A stretch of DNA of 64,000 nt from Alnus glutinosa (GCF_958979055.1 NC_084887.1:38071120-38135119); one strand, 5' to 3'; counted from the stretch's first letter, positions 11,439 through 24,042 are shown. Notes: a model not told the origin generated them from the letters alone. Numbers and translations: made by a program.

Positions 11439-14400
11439 ACACTTAACCTAAACCATTAGGTCTTTCCAACTTAGAACCTTAGTGACTTATACTTTAAAGG
11501 TTATCTTAATGTCTTTAATTATATTAGCCTAAAATCCATAATCTATTTATATAATTACTTTACCTATTCACAGGTTTATTCTTTCTTTATGCCAAAATAT
11601 TTTATGTGCTCACTTACTTCATGTTGCCTTCACTCCTCAATTTATATTAGTCATTATCTTACTCATTTAACCACTTACGAGATGATAACTAACTCAACTC
11701 CTTTTCGTAAATGGAAATAGCATGTTCTCTACCAAAAGCTCGTTACACCAATCAATAACTTAGTTAAATCAAAGCATCTCCAAATGAGTCGTAAAGTCTC
11801 CAAACCCCACCAAAATTCCTAACTCATAGACATAACCATGTGATCCTACTAACACCCTAAACCACTAGGCCACGTTCACAAGTCAATACAAGCTTATAAA
11901 TAAGTCCCTACTAAATTAAACCCTCAAAACATACTTTTAACATTCAAACAGCTTCATTCAACTTAAACTTCCCCCCAAACCAATAATTAACAATATATAT
12001 TGATAAGTGCTCAAAAATGCATATTTTCTCTATTAAAATAAGCATTATCATACTATGTTTTGTCATAATTCTTGCATTTAATATTTAATTGTGGAATAAT
12101 GTTTAATTATTAAATTTGAGCTTAAATGGATATAAATGCAATGAATTGTATTTCTTTTTGTAGGAATTGTTGTTGCTTTCAAGCGACTGGACCACTTGGT
12201 GGAATTGACCATCAAGCTGGGAAATAAGATTGAGGCAGCTACTCTACACGTTATTGGCAAAAAGGCTGTGGAAGAAAATCGTCCAAATTCCAAGATTTCA
12301 ACAAAGTGGCAAATCCTTTATTTAGGGAAAGAATCCTGAATGAGCTTGTCATCTTATTTTCATCATAACTTTCGACTCAAAAATCTGATTGCATTGATTT
12401 TGGTGGCGTTGGAAAGCTAATGAAAAATTCTACAAATAAGTCTGAAATAGGTTTTTCCTGTTTCGGACTTTTACTATGCCCAATTTGCCCCGCAATAACA
12501 GAGCGCAAATCTGTGCGGATTTGGAGTCTTTTTCCTACTTGATTTGGAATTTCAATGGATGTGTTATGACGAGAGGACCGCATCAAGCTGATTTTCTTCC
12601 AAAGCAAATTCCTTCCATACACAGTTGATTTTCTTTCCATATATACTTGGTGATGGACGTGTGGAGCACAAATCAGAATGACTTTACATGATTTCTTTCC
12701 ATGATTTTTACCAAGTCACACATATTCAAGATCTGATTTATTTCCATCCTCGGGCTGCTATGCAATTAATGCAAGATGTGATTCTTTCCTTAGCTTGACC
12801 ACCAAGAAAAACCCCAAAAGACCTCGGAAGCACTATAAATACCATGTTTTGGTCTTAAGAGCCGCAGAGCCCCGGAGGAAGAAGGAAGAAGCAAGGACAG
12901 TTATGGAGGCTCCAAACCGGTTTTATTGTTTGAGCGGTTAAATCTCTAGCTAAGGCTAGGGGTGAAGCCTAGTTTTTTTTATTATGTATTCTTGATACTC
13001 TTATATTATTGATTAAATTTGGGGTTGATTTTTATTTGAGAGTAATTTTATGATACAACTTTATTTTGATTCATTATGATTTTTGTTTATATCAAATGCT
13101 TACTTTGTTTGATTTGTTATGTTTCGAAAATATTTTGAATGCTTAATTTATTGTGTCATGTTTATGAAATCAAGTTCTCAATCAACCCATGTTTGATCTA
13201 TTTTATATTATGTCTCAAGAATATGTAATAAATTGCTAGGTGGATCCCGGAAGCCTTAGTGTTTTCTTTTAATTTTTCTTAATTTAGTTTAGCTAATTTT
13301 ATTTTAGTTTATCATCTATCCATTGCTCCACTTTTTAGTGGAAAAATCCATTTAATTTACTTTTTTTGCACAATAATAGGAATTTTACTTAGTATCTACC
13401 ATTCCCTGTGGATCGACCTCGTACTTACCGAGAATTATTACTTGCGAAAACCTACACTTGGGTTTGCACCCTTTTTGGTCCAACATATATATAAATATCA
13501 CAATCCACTTCTCTATTGGTCATAACACAACCATCAAACCAACAATCCATAACATTTCACTACAACTAAAATTACATACTCATCAATATCAACAACAATG
13601 GCCTCAAACCGATTGTCTCCCAAACCACCCAATCGACCACCAAAAAATTCAACCACTCATCTACAACACCCATACAACCCAGCCAAACATCTACTAACAC
13701 CAACTAATTAGCCACAAACAACCAAGGTACCCAACAACTCAATCCTCCAAAACACCCTTGAAAACAATACAATTCAAATTTAAGAACACACCCATCAAAT
13801 TACAGCCATCGAAGATCAATCCATTCAACTGATAATACCCATTCAGCTACTCCATCCGAGCACTACAAATCCAAACAACTAAAACATCAAACATCCAACA
13901 ATAATCCAATCAACGGAACTAATCTAAATTAAAATATCATTCTCATATTTAACAAAGATAAATCAAATAATCTAAACTGAATCACAAGAACTACCACCAC
14001 CAAAACCCCATCATTCGGTCCAACCAATTTGGTAGCTTACCAAAAATCACCAAAACCAAACCCAAACAATACCGAATTTCAGCCACCATAATCAATCCAA
14101 AGACCCATTCGGTCAACAACAAATCCAGAATTTCCCAACTAAGTTAACCCATAAAAATACATCCATCAAAACCAATTTCAAGAACACCCACAACCATTTG
14201 GCCATCCTCAACCCATAATCAATACAAAACCATCATCTAGCTGAGACACCCAAAACAGGGAAATCCACTCAAACACACATACTCAAAATCTACAGAATAT
14301 CAACTAGCAATCAACAAGAAATTACCTAACGGATTTCTGTTTGAAACAAAGGAATGGCACCGGAAAAGTCACCGGAAATCTACCATGGAATCGCCGGAAA

Positions 14401-15278
14401 TCGGCCTTCAAGCCGTCGGGTTTCGGGTTCATCATGTCTTCATGGATCGGGTCACCATCGGTTCTCCTCCTCGGGTCCTTGGGTCCAAGCTCGTGGGTTC
14501 CGTCTGAAAAACGCACCCCTGGCTCGCCAGCGACGATCCATGGAGGATCGGGCCTCTGGCGTTCACAGGGTCTCTTGGTTCGTCGGGTTTGGCTCGTGGG
14601 TCCACCGGATCTCTCTAATCTCCAATCTCACTCTCTCTGTCTTAGTATCTCACTCTCCGTTTGGTGTCTCTCGGGTGGAGGGGAAATGAAGAACAAAGAA
14701 GAGGAAAGAAGAAAGAAAGAAAATAGAAGAAGGAGAGAGAGAAGGGGGGGGGGGCCTGCGTCCGTGTGTCGGGCATGGGGGAGAGATAGAGGAAGAAAGA
14801 AGAAAAGAAAGAAAAGAAAAGGAAGAAGAGAGGAGTGCGTGAGAGTAACCAGATTGGGGGAAAAATAAAGAGAAATGGAAAGAAAAGATAAAGTGCAATG
14901 TGTCATCATGAGATTGATTGAGAGAGGATAACGTAATCTTCTCTTAACTAATCCAGTGGTGACATGTGGCAAGTTAGGATTTCTTTTTATTTAATGCTCT
15001 TATTTATTATTATTTGCAGTAGGACCCCATCTTAGTTTATTTCTATCATTCATTAATTAATATTTGACCACATATTTAATTTAACTACAATCGACCTATA
15101 CAATTAATTATTTGTTCAACTAGAACCCGTTATTATTATTTTATTTATACTATTTTATCTTAAACTTATTTTATTTCAAAAGTATAATTATCGCTTAGGG
15201 CGTATTATTAATCTCATCTATTTAATAAACATAACTTATTAATTGCTACATTTCCTATTTAATTTCTTGGTCTTTACA
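9224..15278. mobile_element. LTR-ended element inserted in the LINE (6055 bp including a nested copy)
   Basis: Ends are TGTGACGACCC (9224) and GGTCTTTACA (15278), flanked by a perfect 5-bp duplication CTGGC (9219-9223, 15279-15283), which restores the LINE zinc-finger reading when removed. Subtracting the nested solo LTR at 12001-13485 leaves about 4.57 kb with no gag, pol or other recognisable coding, so it is either a very long solo LTR or a non-coding LARD-type derivative. Inside, a unit of about 235 bp is repeated (10070-10190 resembles 10305-10425). The region 14320-14870 is GC-rich, then purine-rich on the plus strand. Orientation is uncertain, minus slightly favoured. A Ty3/gypsy origin is plausible. 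Confidence 0.75.
12001..13485 (+). mobile_element. Solo LTR, related family (1485 bp), nested
   Basis: Begins TGATAAGTGCTC and ends GGTCCAACA, flanked by TATAT at 11996-12000 and 13486-13490. It carries a CTATAAATA box near 12833, a leader-like segment after it, and the CCCTGTGGATCGACCTCG block near 13405 that also marks the LTRs at 4643 and 17470. No coding and no second end, so a solo LTR. It lies inside the larger LTR-ended element at 9224-15278 and is therefore younger than it. The target duplication is AT-only, so weaker evidence than for the other solo LTRs. Confidence 0.8.
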
Positions 15279-16193
15279 CTGGCCCAGCCGCCCAGACTCT
15301 CTCAGGCATCTTTTCTTTCATTGTCATTTTTCAAGGGTTGTTTGGCATCTCTCACCTTGGCCGCTTGATTCTACAACATTGGATTCACCCAATTTACGGG
15401 ATTGGATCCAAATTATCCTATCCCCTGGGGCAACTCTGAATATTCCGAGTGCAGAGCGCCATTGCTTTCAGGTTTTTGCAAGTGTTGCATGTGACATGCT
15501 TTGGTTTTATCGTAACAAAGCTTTCCACGATAAGGTCTTCTTCGATGCTCGTACTGTTGCAAAGCTCATTACCTCTACATTTCACCAACATTGTGATGCT
15601 TGGTTGCACCAGATTGACCCCATACCGGAAAAATGGATCCGGCCCCCATTACATTGGGTTAAGATTAATTTTGATACTGCAATTTGTGACTCATTCTCAA
15701 GCCAAGCTGCTATTTGTAGAAATCATAGTGGGCACTTGATCAAGTTCGCTTCCCAAATTCAGTCCAAATGCTCCCCTAATAAAGGTGAGGCTTTAGCTGG
15801 TCAGCTTGCTGTCTCTTTGGCATCCTCACTCCACCTCAACAGGTTTATCCTTGAAGGTGATTCTCAAGTCGTTATCCTTGTTCTTTAAGATCCAACAATT
15901 GTTTAGGATTGGCGTATCGCTGACATCATTACCCAAACATTAGACTCTATTCCTCCTGGCACTACATGGTTAGCGCGGAAAGTCAATAGGAGTGCAAACT
16001 TCAGTGCTCATTATGTGGCACATTGGGCCGCAGCTAGATTTAATTCTAGCAGCATTCCCTCCTCCTCTGGTTTCCATCTATCTCATGTTCCTTTTGTCAG
16101 TGGCACTGATCCTACGAGTATTGTTGCTCTCCTTTTAAATCCTTAGTTGTTGTTTGTTTGTAACGTATCTATATATATATAAAAAAAAAAAAA
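15279..16193 (+). mobile_element. L1-type LINE, RNase H part and 3' end
   Basis: This continues the LINE broken at 9223. After the restored zinc-finger tail (TLAQPPRLSQASF) comes a plant LINE RNase H domain: WIRPPLHWVKINFDTAI, the AICRNHSGHLI region, NKGEALAGQLAV and LEGDSQVVI, then NRSANFSAHYVAHWAA. Acidic residues in NFDTA, GEA and EGDS fit the RNase H metal-binding positions. Stop codons after VILVL and DPTIV interrupt it. Coding ends LLLNP at about 16146 and the element closes with a TATATATA stretch and a poly-A run near 16181-16193, the expected LINE tail. Confidence 0.85.
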
Positions 16194-16671
16194 AGTCATA
16201 CATAGTTATCACCAACAAAAAATATGAGCAGATTACCATTGTGTCGTCACTGCTGTGGACCTGGTGTGCAAAGCGATAATTTTGTGCTTACTGCTTGGCC
16301 GTGGTGTTGGATTTGGTGTGCAAACTGGAAACTGCAGTAGGTCGGCTGAGAGGTGGAGAAGAGTACAGATGTATTCTTGTTTCAATTTTTTTTTTTAATT
16401 AAATATTTTTGTTTCAAAATTTGAGTTGTCTGGCTGTGTTGGAACTGGAAATGCCCCCCTTAATTAAGTGCATACCGGCTTTTGATGTTTAGAGACTACA
16501 AGTCTACAACAAATCTGTGGATTTGGGCTTTTTTATAGGTTTATTTGGTTAAGGAACAAAAATTAATTGGGTAAGGGCCAACAAATTGAGAAGGGGCTAA
16601 TGGACTAATTTTTTATTTTTTATTTTTAGAATTTTTTTTTTTCAAAAAAGTGGGGTGGGGGGGGGGGGGGG
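16194..16671. other. No recognised gene
   Basis: Mixed sequence with T-runs and a poly-G tract at 16656-16673. No coding, RNA or TIR feature could be supported. Confidence 0.3.
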
Positions 16672-16990
16672 GGGATGGCCCCTGCCGGCCCCCCCTCTCC
16701 TCCATCTTTGCGTCGACCTACGACAAAGGACGCTATCAGCACTGCAAAAGCCCACATTGCCGATCTCTGTTGCTTGCATCTGCCACCCTTTCTGGTGAAA
16801 GCGTCGACCGGTTTCGCACCAGGCATAGCAGCACCAAGCTCCATGAATTCTACTTTTCAATCGTGGTGCTAGAGGGACAAAGAGCACTGTTTTTGTTTGG
16901 CTCATTAAAAAATGATGTTGTTTGTGATGTTGCCCTTTTGCTGTTAATCTAAAACGATGTCGTTTAGACTAACAGCATCTATGTAGTAGT
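16672..16990 (-). repeat. Dispersed repeat, copy 2 (inverted relative to copy 1)
   Basis: Reverse-complement relative of 2297-2610: CATAGCAGCACCAAGCTCCA, ATCGTGGTGCTAGAGGGAC, GCACTGTTTTTGTTTGGCTC and the TTAATCTAAAACGATG hairpin segment all correspond in order. Two copies 14 kb apart in opposite orientation suggest a moderately repeated element of unknown class. Confidence 0.6.
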
Positions 16991-17177
16991 AAGCCGAATC
17001 CAACGTTTTATATTGGTATTATATGGTTTTGTATATAGGTGACAAAAATTCTGTTGGCTTTTTAAATGATAAATGGTCCAAAGTATGAAATTCATAAATT
17101 TATAAAGTACAACTACCAATTTTGTCACATCACCCCCAATCAAAATTAGACACATATCATGACTTATAAAAAAAAAA

Positions 17178-17211
<34 letters not shown>

Positions 17212-17469
17212 AAAACAATATAAGCAATTAGGGGTGTAAACAAGCTGAGCTACTCGTGAGCTTACTCGAGATCGGCTCGAATAAACTCGACTCATGTTGG
17301 AATCAATTATTAAATGAGCTACTCGTAAACACGAAATCAAACTCGATTATTAAACGATGCAAACTTGTATAAACTCGGCTCGACTCGATTAAAACTCGTG
17401 AACCCGCTTGTATAAGGATCGACTCATTTATTAAAGCTCGACTCGTATATATATATATATATATTTTAA

Positions 17470-18480
17470 TGTTTGTGAATTTTAATTGTACTCGCAAGTG
17501 CACGAATCGTTTGCAGTTAATAGATTGCAAGTGCGAGGTCGATCTCACAGGGAATTGTATTTTTGAAAACAAAATTTATGACTAAATTAATTAAATCCTA
17601 ACCTAGTTCCAAAAAAAATTGAGAGATTGTATTTGTGAATAAAATCAAAAGCATAAACAAAATTAAAGTGAATGTAATCAAGTAAGAAAAAAAAAAAAGA
17701 CTAAAGTATTAGAATCCGCACTCACAAATTCATAGCAACATATTCCCATGATCAATAATATTTTTCAAAGTTCTCACAATAAAATCTTAAGTACGTTTTA
17801 CTTTTGCTTCAAATATTTAATCAAAAACATCACATGTATCCATTCTTTACACAAATCACAAAAGAAATCCAATTTAAATCAAATCATCAAGTGTATCCGT
17901 AAATCAAGCAAAATATCCAATTTAAATCAAAACATCAATTGTATCCGTAGAATAAATCATAAAGGATGTCCAATTTTTTAAACAAATAAAACCAAGCACA
18001 CACAATTTTATGAAACTATCTTAAATTATCAAATGTATCATTGAATCACAAAAGATTCCAAGAATCATTCCACAAAATTGATTTGAAGTAAAACAATTGG
18101 AAAATCAATGCTCTTTAAAATTGGAAAATATTACATCACATGAGAATAGTGTTGCTAATCATAAGTGAGGCTCCATCCTCAACTTTAGTTGAGGGTTTAG
18201 CCTCCCATAGCTAAAAATAACATGCTAACTTGTATTGAAAACATCAAAATTAAAAGAACTTACAAGAAGAAAACATTGCAAGAGAAAGACTATAAAATTT
18301 TGCTAGTTACCGTCCACATTCACAAAAGTTCCTTTCCGTTAAAATTCCATCTGGTTTGACGGTCAAATTAGACAAAATGTCTAAATTGAATTTTTTTTGA
18401 AACTTTGGGGGGTACATTGCAAATTTTTAAACTTTTGTAGCCAAATTGAAAATGGTTGACAACTTCCTAGAGGGGGGGGG
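17470..18480 (-). mobile_element. LTR fragment, minus orientation, same family group
   Basis: From 17470 (TGTTTGTG on the plus strand, the end of a minus-strand LTR) the sequence shows CTCGCAAGTGCACGAATCG and GCGAGGTCGATCTCACAGGG, the counterpart of the LTR tail at 5840-5900 and 13400-13450. A TTAGTTGAGGGTTTAGCCTC block near 18185 matches the middle of the other two. The far end is not clear (a poly-G run lies at 18472), so the right limit is approximate. It looks broken and old, and is nested in the TIR element at 17229-20237. Confidence 0.5.
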
Positions 18481-18816
18481 GTGAATTATATTTAACTCAT
18501 AATATAACGTTGTGGCATATGACATGTAATCACTAATCCACTATATCTAATGTTATTTACTTATAAGTATTATTATTCGATACTTATGAATCATTACATA
18601 AACCGTCATCACGTAATCCAAGATCTAAGATCATATAAATTGTTAGATGGTATGAATCATATGATCATATGATATTAGTATATATTATTAAAATATAGTT
18701 ATAAATTATGATAATTATGACTTATAATGATTATACTGATTAATGTTATCACAAATAAATTATAATCTCATAAGTCAAGTGATATGATATAATTCATAAT
18801 TCACAATCATAAATTT

Positions 18817-18918
<102 letters not shown>

Positions 18919-20241
18919 TCAATCAAGCTATAAATATAAATTATAGAACATATTGTCATATAATTATACAAATACAATGCTTAAGTATTTTATATTTAGA
19001 TACCTAGATACAATTATTAGGTATATAGATTGCATACATAGTATGAATTCACATTAATCAAATGATATAATGACACTTTTGAAACTTAATCATATTATTC
19101 ATATATAATGACAATGTAATTAATATAATCCCAAATTAAGTTATTAGGATTGGTCGGTTGGTGCGATTTAAATTACCAATGTGTAAATTATAGTCACAAT
19201 TTAGGTGTTATCATTAGAATTTAGATAATATGATATAACATTATGCATTTGTACTACATAACCATTAGATATGAATCATATGATCATCTAAGAACTATCA
19301 TTAGATATGTATAGGACCATATGAAAAATATAATAATTATCATTATTAATGTTTTAACTTAATATTTATATTGACTATTGTTACATTTTTATTTTTTATA
19401 ATTCAATACTTATGAATCAATAGAATCATTATATATAATATACTTATAAGTTATATCACATGATCCACATGATTTAATATCAAAGATCAAATGATAATAC
19501 TTTTTTGTTTGAGATCATATGATAATATTTAGATTATATGATACTAATAGACTATGATTATATTTATATCTATATTAACTTAATTATTAAGTATGTAATT
19601 ATTAAGATTATGAATTGTTGTATTATAATTCATGAAGTTTTAAGATTAAATATTAAATTAAAATCTTATAATTATAAAAGATCTTGAAAAATACAAATAT
19701 TATATGGGAACTGGGAATGGACTTGAGTCACTTGACCAAATTTACATAATAAACCCATATTTCTTAATTTTTTCTCCTTAACTATTAGTTGCATGATCTC
19801 TTTAAGACTAGCTCTTGAATTTTTAAAATTTCAAGACAAAACCAAAAGGGAAAGACAGTTTAAGATTCTAATAAAGGGCATTGTGTGTATAATTTGTATA
19901 TAATATGTCAATATGTGTGCAAATAACATACTTCACTTTAATTTATTATTAAGTGTCTAATTATATATATAAAAAAAATTATATATTTTTTAATTTTAAA
20001 AAATATTTAATTTCTTTTAAATGAGGTTTAATTATTTTTTTTGCTAAAATAAATAATTTGAATTGTATGATACAGGCCGAGCTCGAGCTTGAGCTCGGTC
20101 AGTAAATTTTTTTAAGCAAGCCACTCAAATTTTAAGCTTGTGTCGGTGTCGAGCTTGAGCTCAAGCTTCACTGTTACATAAACGAGTCGAGCCTGAACAG
20201 CCAATACCCGCTTAGAATCGGCTCATTTACACCCCTACTTG

Positions 20242-20491
20242 TGATCTTGTTTGGCAACCCCCTCCCCTCAAGTATGAGGATTTTTTATTTTTCTTTTTTC
20301 TTTTGAGTGATAGTAAAAAGTGATTGATGTAATATAAAGTATAAAGAATTTATATGGAAAAGTAAAAATTGTAGTGGATTTTTTTATTTAAATAATAATA
20401 AAAAATTGTTGATGTGATATAAAAAGTTAGAATGTTTTGAAGTTGATTTTTTTTTTTTGAGAAGTGAAAAAAAAAAGGGGAGGGGATCAAG
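20242..20491. mobile_element. Probable MITE (TTGTTTGGCAA type)
   Basis: Left end GATCTTGTTTGGCAACCCC...CCTCCCC and right end GGGGAGGGGATCAAGTTC are imperfect inverted repeats around an AT-rich core. The left end resembles the MITE at 57327-57608. Ends and target duplication are not sharply defined. Confidence 0.4.
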
Positions 20492-20655
20492 TTCGGTGCG
20501 AGGAGTGTGAGTTTTCGTGCTTCAGGCCTTTTCTTGGGTTGGGTTAGTTTAGTTCGTGCTGGGGTGTCTGCCGGTGGGTTTTGCGTCTGGGTGGTCTTCT
20601 TTGTTAGTCATTATGCGATCATTCTTGGGTTGGTCTTCTGCTTTCGGGAATATTT

Positions 20656-21006
20656 GTGATGGAAAGTTCCTCCTTTGGGGAAGGGTCAAAACTTCTGATT
20701 GCCCGTAGAGGTGAAAATAAAGCTGGTCGGTTCTTAGATGCGACAACTTATGGGTTGGGTGGTCGTAGAGGGATCATTCTTATCTCTGAGGGTTGCGGTG
20801 GATGGGGCTATCGTAAGTTATCTGGTGAGTTGGGAATTGTTTCTATTTCTCTCTCTGATTCGGTGGATCGTCGTGGAAACATCTCCTCTGATGGGATCCT
20901 CTCAGCCACGGTGGGTTGTGGGCTTGGTTCTTTGTCTGCGTCGAACAAGAAGGATGGGAAAGTAGAAGGGACAGGATGGGTTGGAGCCGAGTGTTTGGGG
21001 AGATGA
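20656..21006 (+). other. Unassigned open frame, LINE ORF1-like in flavour
   Basis: A 116-codon open frame (MESSSFGEGSKLLIARRGEN...) with GGRRGIILISEGCGGWGY in the middle. The basic-Gly-rich pattern followed by an acidic tail recalls the N-terminal protein of plant LINEs, but I cannot confirm a match. Sequence around it (20490-21340) is GC-richer than its surroundings and has further open stretches in other frames, as expected for an old decayed coding insert. No start context, splice sites or neighbouring RT were found. Confidence 0.25.
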
Positions 21007-22002
21007 GCAAAGGTCTGGATTCTCTTGGAGCCACAGATGGGTCTTCGTTTTCTGGTGGTTCTCTGAAGAGTGTTAAGCTGGCATGGGAAAGGGAACTGGC
21101 CCTCTGTCGTTCGCGGATGTGGTGCGCTCAAGAGCAACCGCCTCTGCCTTGGGTTGCTGGTCTCTGGGTCATAATTCAGGTTCATGAGATGCGGCAAAGG
21201 TCGTTGACGTAAGGCTAATGCATATGGCGGAATGGTGCGATTTGGAGAAGCAGTCGCCAGTGGATTGCTCCGCCACGGAAAAGCAAGCGATTGGTCCCCT
21301 GGGTAAGGACCTTCGCCCCTACAATATCTTTATATCGTTAAACTTCTTATAAAATTCAATAAAATTTAACTTTTAAAATGTTTTGGGTTAAATACAAAAA
21401 AAATTCTCAAACTACCACCCGTTCTCCGAATGACCCTCCGAACTACCACCCGTTCTCCGGATGGCCCCCAAAATACCAATTGCTTATTTTTTAGCCCCAT
21501 CTGTCACTTTGTGCCGTCTTAAGTGGACAAAAACTTGGCATGTGACTCTTTTAGCCCAAAAACCCGAAAATACCCCTCTCCCTACACGCAACAGCACGTG
21601 GCTTCTCATTTTCAGTCTTCTCCATCAATATCGTCTTCTTTAATCTGTTTCTTCATCGATCTTCTTCTCCGCCACCCCGTTCACTTCCTCTGTTTTACCC
21701 TGTTCACCTTGGCCCGATAAAGAGAGGATTCATGTCGGGTCCACCCCCGAATCCACACGTTGTCCCTCTCTGACCTGCATAGTGAAATCTGCAAGGCTGG
21801 GTTCTTGCCCTTCCAAACGAGTTTGTCGACGTGGGTCTTGTTCTAATTGAAACCGCTATTCGCCGAAGTGGGTCTTCGACCCACCGACTAGATTTCAGTC
21901 CAATGCATCACCATAGATGACCTGAAAAACCTGAGGACTGCAGTAGCTTGGTTTACTAAAACAAGCCAAAACTTCTATTACTGAAACAAATCTTAGTATA
22001 CA

Positions 22003-22249
22003 CTAATACAAGTTTGGTTTCCTTAGTGGTTTTAGAAGCTCCTCGGCCACCTCTGCTTCAATAAAAGCCCGGTGACCTCCAAATATATCAAAGACTGTAT
22101 CATTAGCAGCAGTATCTTTCTCAGATATAATATCTCCATCGTCCTTTATTCTGGGGCCTCTTTTAAGAACTTCCAGCATAAGCTTACTCGATTCTCTGGC
22201 ATAAATTTGCACAGGAGAACTCCCATTACCATCTGGCTCCCAAAGTAGC
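22003..22249 (-). pseudogene. Captured exon-like segment, unknown gene
   Basis: On the minus strand, a splice-acceptor-like TTCCAG is followed by 82 open codons (LLWEPDGNG, then QIYARESSKLMLEVLKRGPR) ending in KPLRKPNLY and a stop. Balanced amino-acid use and the acceptor suggest a real exon of a host protein. I do not recognise the family. It lies inside the Mutator-type element, so it is probably a transduplicated fragment rather than a gene. Confidence 0.4.
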
Positions 22250-23463
22250 CTGGAACATTGTCATTAAGTCATTAACCTATAAACAAAACTAAAGTATAAT
22301 AATAATGTAGTTGCTCAAATGCAACTACAGTTTATTTGTACAAAAACAATTTTATGGGAAATGGTTTGCCATGCATGCATGGGAAGAGTCATAAGGATGG
22401 TCCTGGGTATTTTTAAACCAAAAATCGTTTCTCTAAATGCTTTTTTGATAATATTTCTGTTCTTTTTCTAAGTGCATCAACTTGGTTAGATTCTTCTTAT
22501 CATTCATCAAATTCATTTGGGTTTTCGGTAATCTTGGGGGATTGAGAATTGTGAAGTCTGATGCACGCGGAAGGAAAAATGACTCCAATCTGTTTTTTTT
22601 TTTTTTTGTTTTTTTTGACTACCGACCCAAAACATGCATGCATCTTTTTGGGTTATAGCACTGAACATCACGATTTAAACCAAAAATCGTGTCCATCATT
22701 CTGAAGCACCTCAACTGCCTCCTAGTGCTCCACCTTCCACATGTCCTGATCCAGCCGCCCCACTCAACACGTCTTCCATACGTTTTCCACTCTCCAGCCA
22801 TGAGAATTCTCTTAGAGCTTCAATCAATGAAGCTGAGCCCCACATATGTCCCCCACCTAATGACCTTGCAGCACCTCATGATCCAGTTGCACTCCCTGTA
22901 CCACCCCTTGGAGCTCCCATCACTGACGCATGGGAAGATTCAGAAGGATGGTCCTGGGTAATTTTAAACCAAAAATCGTTTCTCTGGATGCAACAAGTAT
23001 TGAGAAGCTTCTTGCTTGAGAAACAACTGAATTATCAAGAAACAGAGAATAACACTTCAGTTCAATTCAGTTCCGTTCTTGAACACGGAGCACAGCAGGT
23101 TCGCGGAGGCGCAGAAAAGGAAAGCTACGATAAAATGATTACACCCATTCCATGCTGTCATCTTCCATTGACCCAAAGAGAATGGAGGAATGAGAAGACA
23201 GAAGAAACCATGACCCAGAACGGAGAGATCGATGATGGAGAAGAAATGTGTGGTATCAGGAGGATGAGATTCATGACATTCAAAGGGGTGAAGTACAAAT
23301 ACATACCAAGGCCTTGTACCTTGATTTGCCCAGATTTGATGGCGAAAATCCTTTGGCATAGATACTCTGTTCACCTCTGCTTTAGAACATAAAAACAGAG
23401 GTGAACACCCTTCCACTTGAGGCATTGCATGAACTAACTATTTTGTGATCTTATACCACTCAG

Positions 23464-23553
23464 GCACGTGAGAACAGTGGTGGTGCCAAGCAGCATTTTG
23501 TTGATGCCTTGCTTATATTGCAGGACCAATATGAGCTTAGCGAGGACACCATC
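23464..23553 (+). pseudogene. CYP98A: Captured exon fragment of CYP98A (p-coumaroyl ester 3'-hydroxylase)
   Basis: After an acceptor-like CACTCAG the frame reads [29 protein letters not shown], then leaves homology and stops. This matches the CYP98A family segment between the F-G region and the I helix, where [13 protein letters not shown] and YDLSEDTI are conserved. CYP98A enzymes are endoplasmic-reticulum P450s of lignin precursor synthesis. Only about 30 codons are present, with no haem-binding region, so the copy is non-functional. Its position inside the 21385-24038 element points to capture by that transposon. Confidence 0.7.
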
Positions 23554-24042
23554 CACCCTTAGCGACTACACAATCCAAGGCGAAGTGGACCGGATCGTGT
23601 GGGCGACGAGTTCCAGTTCGGCTCGGAGCACTTGTTTCCTTGCTCAGTCGAGACGGGCTGGTGGCGAAGAGCTTGTTTATGGGTTCAGAGTAGACGCGGT
23701 ACGGGGACGAAGTACCGTGAAGGTGGAGCAGATCTATTATGATCTACAATGGCATTTTCGTAATATTGTGGTCTTATACCACTAAGTATCGTGTTATTTT
23801 TTCACAGGGCAATTTAGTAATTTTATGTTTAAAAAGAAGGGCATTTTTTAGTTTTTGGTCCTTTAGAGTCGTGTGTGGCACATGTAGTGTTTTGCATCCA
23901 TATTGGTGGGAAACATTGACGGAGTGGGCCATTTTCAAAGGAGTTGATAGTTTAAAGGATTAGAATGCAAGTTTTGATAGTTTGGGAGGCCATTCAAAAA
24001 AAGGATGGTAGTTAAGAGGGCTAAATTGTATTTAATCCAAAT

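Larger units (their letters stand above)
21385..24038. mobile_element. Mutator-type (Pack-MULE-like) element carrying host gene pieces
   Basis: Ends are GGGTTAAATAC (21385) and GTATTTAATCC (24038), the start of long degenerate TIRs of 70 bases or more with repeated AACTACCA / GAATG(A/G)CC words. The left flank is AAATGTTTT (21376-21384). The right flank starts AAAT and is then interrupted by a MITE; the intact AAATGTTTT is found at 24230-24238, after the MITE. A 9-bp target duplication with long TIRs is the Mutator signature. The 2.65-kb interior has no transposase but contains a CYP98A exon fragment (23464-23553), another exon-like segment (22003-22249, minus) and a short internal direct repeat (22379-22437 resembles 22930-22987). 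This fits a Pack-MULE, a non-autonomous element that has transduplicated host exons. Confidence 0.75.

Noticed and set aside
14322-14972. Several open frames of 80-175 codons
   Set aside because: Purine/pyrimidine-rich sequence inside the 9224-15278 LTR element; Lys/Arg/Glu or Ser/Leu/Phe runs only.
22694-22960. Pro-rich open stretch (HHSEAPQLPPSAPPSTCPDP) inside the Mutator-type element
   Set aside because: Could be a captured coding piece, but I cannot name a source and one boundary overlaps an internal direct repeat.
23300-23400. LDLPRFDGENPLA-like stretch recalling a retroelement gag start
   Set aside because: Too short (about 13 residues) to support an assignment.
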